A stretch of DNA of 7,657 nucleotides, taken from NCBI GenBank assembly GCA_041742635.1, contig JBGSIF010000213.1, forward strand, positions 1-7,657. Direction: 5' to 3'. The translations under genes were made by a program, and so were the position numbers. Below are positions 6,102 to 7,657 of the stretch, piece after piece. How positions within the stretch are numbered: position 1 is the first letter of the stretch; each line of letters begins with the position of its first letter. This DNA comes from JTS-AC122 sp041742635 (lineage in GTDB: Bacteria > Planctomycetota > Phycisphaerae > Phycisphaerales > UBA1924). Below the pieces are notes generated by a model. The model saw only the letters and a program-made list of their open reading frames with translations. It had not been told where the DNA came from and made no database searches.

Positions 6102-7657
6102 GTGCCCCCGCTCCCCCGGCTGCAACTCCACGCGATTCAGGACTTGGAACGCCAACTCCGCTTCGTTCCCCCGGCCACGCTCCGCCGCCAGATCGAACGC
6201 ATCGAGGCTCTCTGCGCCGAACTCGCCGTGCCGGCTTCGCTCGATCAGGCCTACCCCGAAGATTGGCTCATCTTTCGTATCACCGGGTACCGAACCGACA
6301 ACCCCCGTGCGCCCACATCGCCCGAATCTTCTGGACGCAAGCTGCCCGCGTCCGGCAAAGATCCCTCAAAGAACTCCCCGCGCCGTCCCGCCTCACTCGT
6401 CGCCGTCGCCGCGCCCAGCCCCGCGGCGAACCTTTCTCGGGGGCTGCTGCCGGGACGCTCGCTCGTTGCGGACCTTTCGATTCTCGTCGAACGGCTCTGT
6501 GAAGTAGCGGGGATACAGGAAGACGAACTGCCAAGGATCGAACCCGCCGAGTGGCTCGACGCACCCTCGCTGTGCGCCCGCTGGGGCATCAGCCGCAAAT
6601 CGCTGGACCGCTATCGACGCGAAGGCCTTTCCGCTCGCCGGGTTCAGACCCCCACGCGCAAAGCCCGGCTGTACTTCCGGCTCGCGGCGGTCCAGCAGTT
6701 CGAGGCGCACCACGCGGCTCGCCTCGCCGCCGCTCGCGGCTTCTCTCGCATCGATCAAGACTTGGAAGCCAAACTCGTCCGACAAGCAAGCAGGTACCGA
6801 TCGCGGCTGGGCTGGTCGCTCAGCCGCGTCGCGCAGCGCCTCGCCCAGCGGCACGGACGCTCGCACGAAGCCGTCCGACTCCTGCTGCGCCGATGCTTCA
6901 TCCCACCGCCAACGCATCCGCTTCGCCCGGTCGCTTCAGCATCAGAACACGCAATCACCGCTCCTTCGCCATTCACCGATCCAGGCCCGCTCACCGCCAA
7001 ACATCTCCGGCTGATCGCCCGCGCGTTTGCATGGGGAATCGAAGCCGATCGGCTCGCGGCACGGTTCGGCAAAACCAAGCCCGCGGTCTACCGCGCCATC
7101 CTCCTCGGGCGCGCCCGAGGCCTGCAATCGATCGACTACACTGCGTTCGGCGAACTCGCCGCTTCATCCACCCCGCCCGGCACACCCGACGACCGCACGC
7201 TCGATCACCCCGCCGCTCGGTTCATGCTGGGACCGACCGTGCCTGACCAACCGCCGCGAACACTTGCGGACCTGATGGCACACGCCGCGGCGTACACGAC
7301 CTCGGACCCCGCCAGCGAACGAGCCATCGCCGGGGCGTACTTGCTGCTGGTTCACCGCGCTCGCGCCGCAACCGGTGCCCTTTCCCGGCATCATCCCACC
7401 GCCGCCGCGCTGGACCGCATAGAGACCGACCTGCGCTGGGCCGCGGGACTCAAACGACGGCTTGTGTTCATGCACATCCCGTTGCTGCTCAAAAGCCTGC
7501 GCGTCCACGTCGGCTCGGACCTGGTCGAAATCCCGCGCCCGCTCGCCCAGCGACTGCTCAACATCTCGATCCGGGCCATCATCGACGCAATCGACCGGCA
7601 CGACCCAGCACGGGGCGGGCGGCTCGCCGCTCCTGTCGGGCTTGCCATCGCCCGCGC
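6102..7657 (+). CDS. sigma-70-like protein with multiple HTH segments (partial, runs off right edge)
   Basis: A frame stays open for 518 codons from GTG 6102 to the window end, with strongly G/C-ending codons. The N-terminus 'PPLPRLQLHAIQDLERQLRF' leads into a helical region; 'YPEDWLIFRITGYR' is at 51-64 and a Pro/Ser-rich linker at about 65-110. Helix-turn-helix-like segments follow: 'LCARWGISRKSLDRYRREGL' at 157-176 (MerR/excisionase style), 'VAQRLAQRHGRSHEAVRLLL' at 243-262, and 'DRLAARFGKTKPAVYRAI' at 316-333. Residues about 446-518 look like sigma-70 region 2: 'LKRRLVFMHIPLLLKSL' then 'IIDAIDRHDPARGGRL' mirrors the canonical 'AVDKFDPxRGxxFSTYA'. Regions 3 and 4 would lie beyond the window. 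The start is uncertain: no Shine-Dalgarno is seen, TTG 6096 and GTG 6042 are alternatives, and the in-frame stop is at 6015. I infer a DNA-binding transcription factor derived from a sigma factor. Confidence 0.75.
   Translation, partial: MPPLPRLQLHAIQDLERQLRFVPPATLRRQIERIEALCAELAVPASLDQAYPEDWLIFRITGYRTDNPRAPTSPESSGRKLPASGKDPSKNSPRRPASLVAVAAPSPAANLSRGLLPGRSLVADLSILVERLCEVAGIQEDELPRIEPAEWLDAPSLCARWGISRKSLDRYRREGLSARRVQTPTRKARLYFRLAAVQQFEAHHAARLAAARGFSRIDQDLEAKLVRQASRYRSRLGWSLSRVAQRLAQRHGRSHEAVRLLLRRCFIPPPTHPLRPVASASEHAITAPSPFTDPGPLTAKHLRLIARAFAWGIEADRLAARFGKTKPAVYRAILLGRARGLQSIDYTAFGELAASSTPPGTPDDRTLDHPAARFMLGPTVPDQPPRTLADLMAHAAAYTTSDPASERAIAGAYLLLVHRARAATGALSRHHPTAAALDRIETDLRWAAGLKRRLVFMHIPLLLKSLRVHVGSDLVEIPRPLAQRLLNISIRAIIDAIDRHDPARGGRLAAPVGLAIAR

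Noticed and set aside
6393..6917. 174-codon minus-strand open frame
   Set aside because: Antisense shadow of the sigma-like gene; no start context or motif.
6551..7246. 231-codon plus-strand open frame rich in Arg, Pro and Ser
   Set aside because: It is the alternative frame of the sigma-like gene, whose own frame has far better codon third-position bias and clear HTH and sigma-like motifs.
1..7657. CRISPR array, tRNA/rRNA genes, insertion sequence or phage module
   Set aside because: No regularly spaced direct repeats, no tRNA-like TTCGA arm with acceptor stem, no transposase or integrase motifs, and no terminal repeats flanking a coding block were seen.

Overview
The window is GC-rich and probably comes from a planctomycete of the class Phycisphaerae. 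Three things point there. A secreted protein ends in a tandem Ca2+-binding repeat of dockerin type behind a 'PCPCNWNMDG' motif, and carries a 'TGACC' cysteine cluster and a 'NDNCANAV' domain. There is a divergent sigma-like protein with several helix-turn-helix (HTH) segments. A GC-rich 'GGGCGTCTCGCCC'-type inverted repeat is also present. The assignment rests on recognised sequence style, not on a marker gene.

Layout from left to right: (1) the possible 3' end of an unidentified plus-strand gene (2-138); (2) a minus-strand membrane protein of the DUF418/YeiB type that stops before its usual C-terminal half (125-919); (3) a divergent intergenic region of about 256 bases; (4) a plus-strand MoxR-type AAA+ ATPase (1176-2270); (5) a strong Rho-independent terminator (2335-2364) that serves the next gene; (6) a large minus-strand secreted, Cys-rich, dockerin-tailed protein (2420-4531); (7) a divergent intergenic region of 224 bases that holds the most AT-rich patch of the window and a candidate promoter; (8) a 73-residue CDGSH iron-sulfur protein (4756-4977); (9) a 300-residue membrane-anchored AsmA-like protein (5088-5990); (10) a long near-perfect inverted repeat (6018-6078); (11) a long plus-strand gene with no ATG start (GTG at 6102) that runs off the right edge. 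It encodes several HTH segments followed by what looks like a degenerate sigma-70 region 2.

The genes do not form one obvious pathway. Strand switches separate DUF418, MoxR and the secreted protein into independent units. Only the CDGSH gene, the AsmA-like gene and the sigma-like gene share a direction, and the inverted repeat separates the last of these. The most interesting item is the sigma-like gene: 518 codons remain open, yet it has no ATG start and no stop inside the window, so ATG-to-stop ORF calling misses it. Nothing here looks like a mobile element, CRISPR array, tRNA or rRNA.
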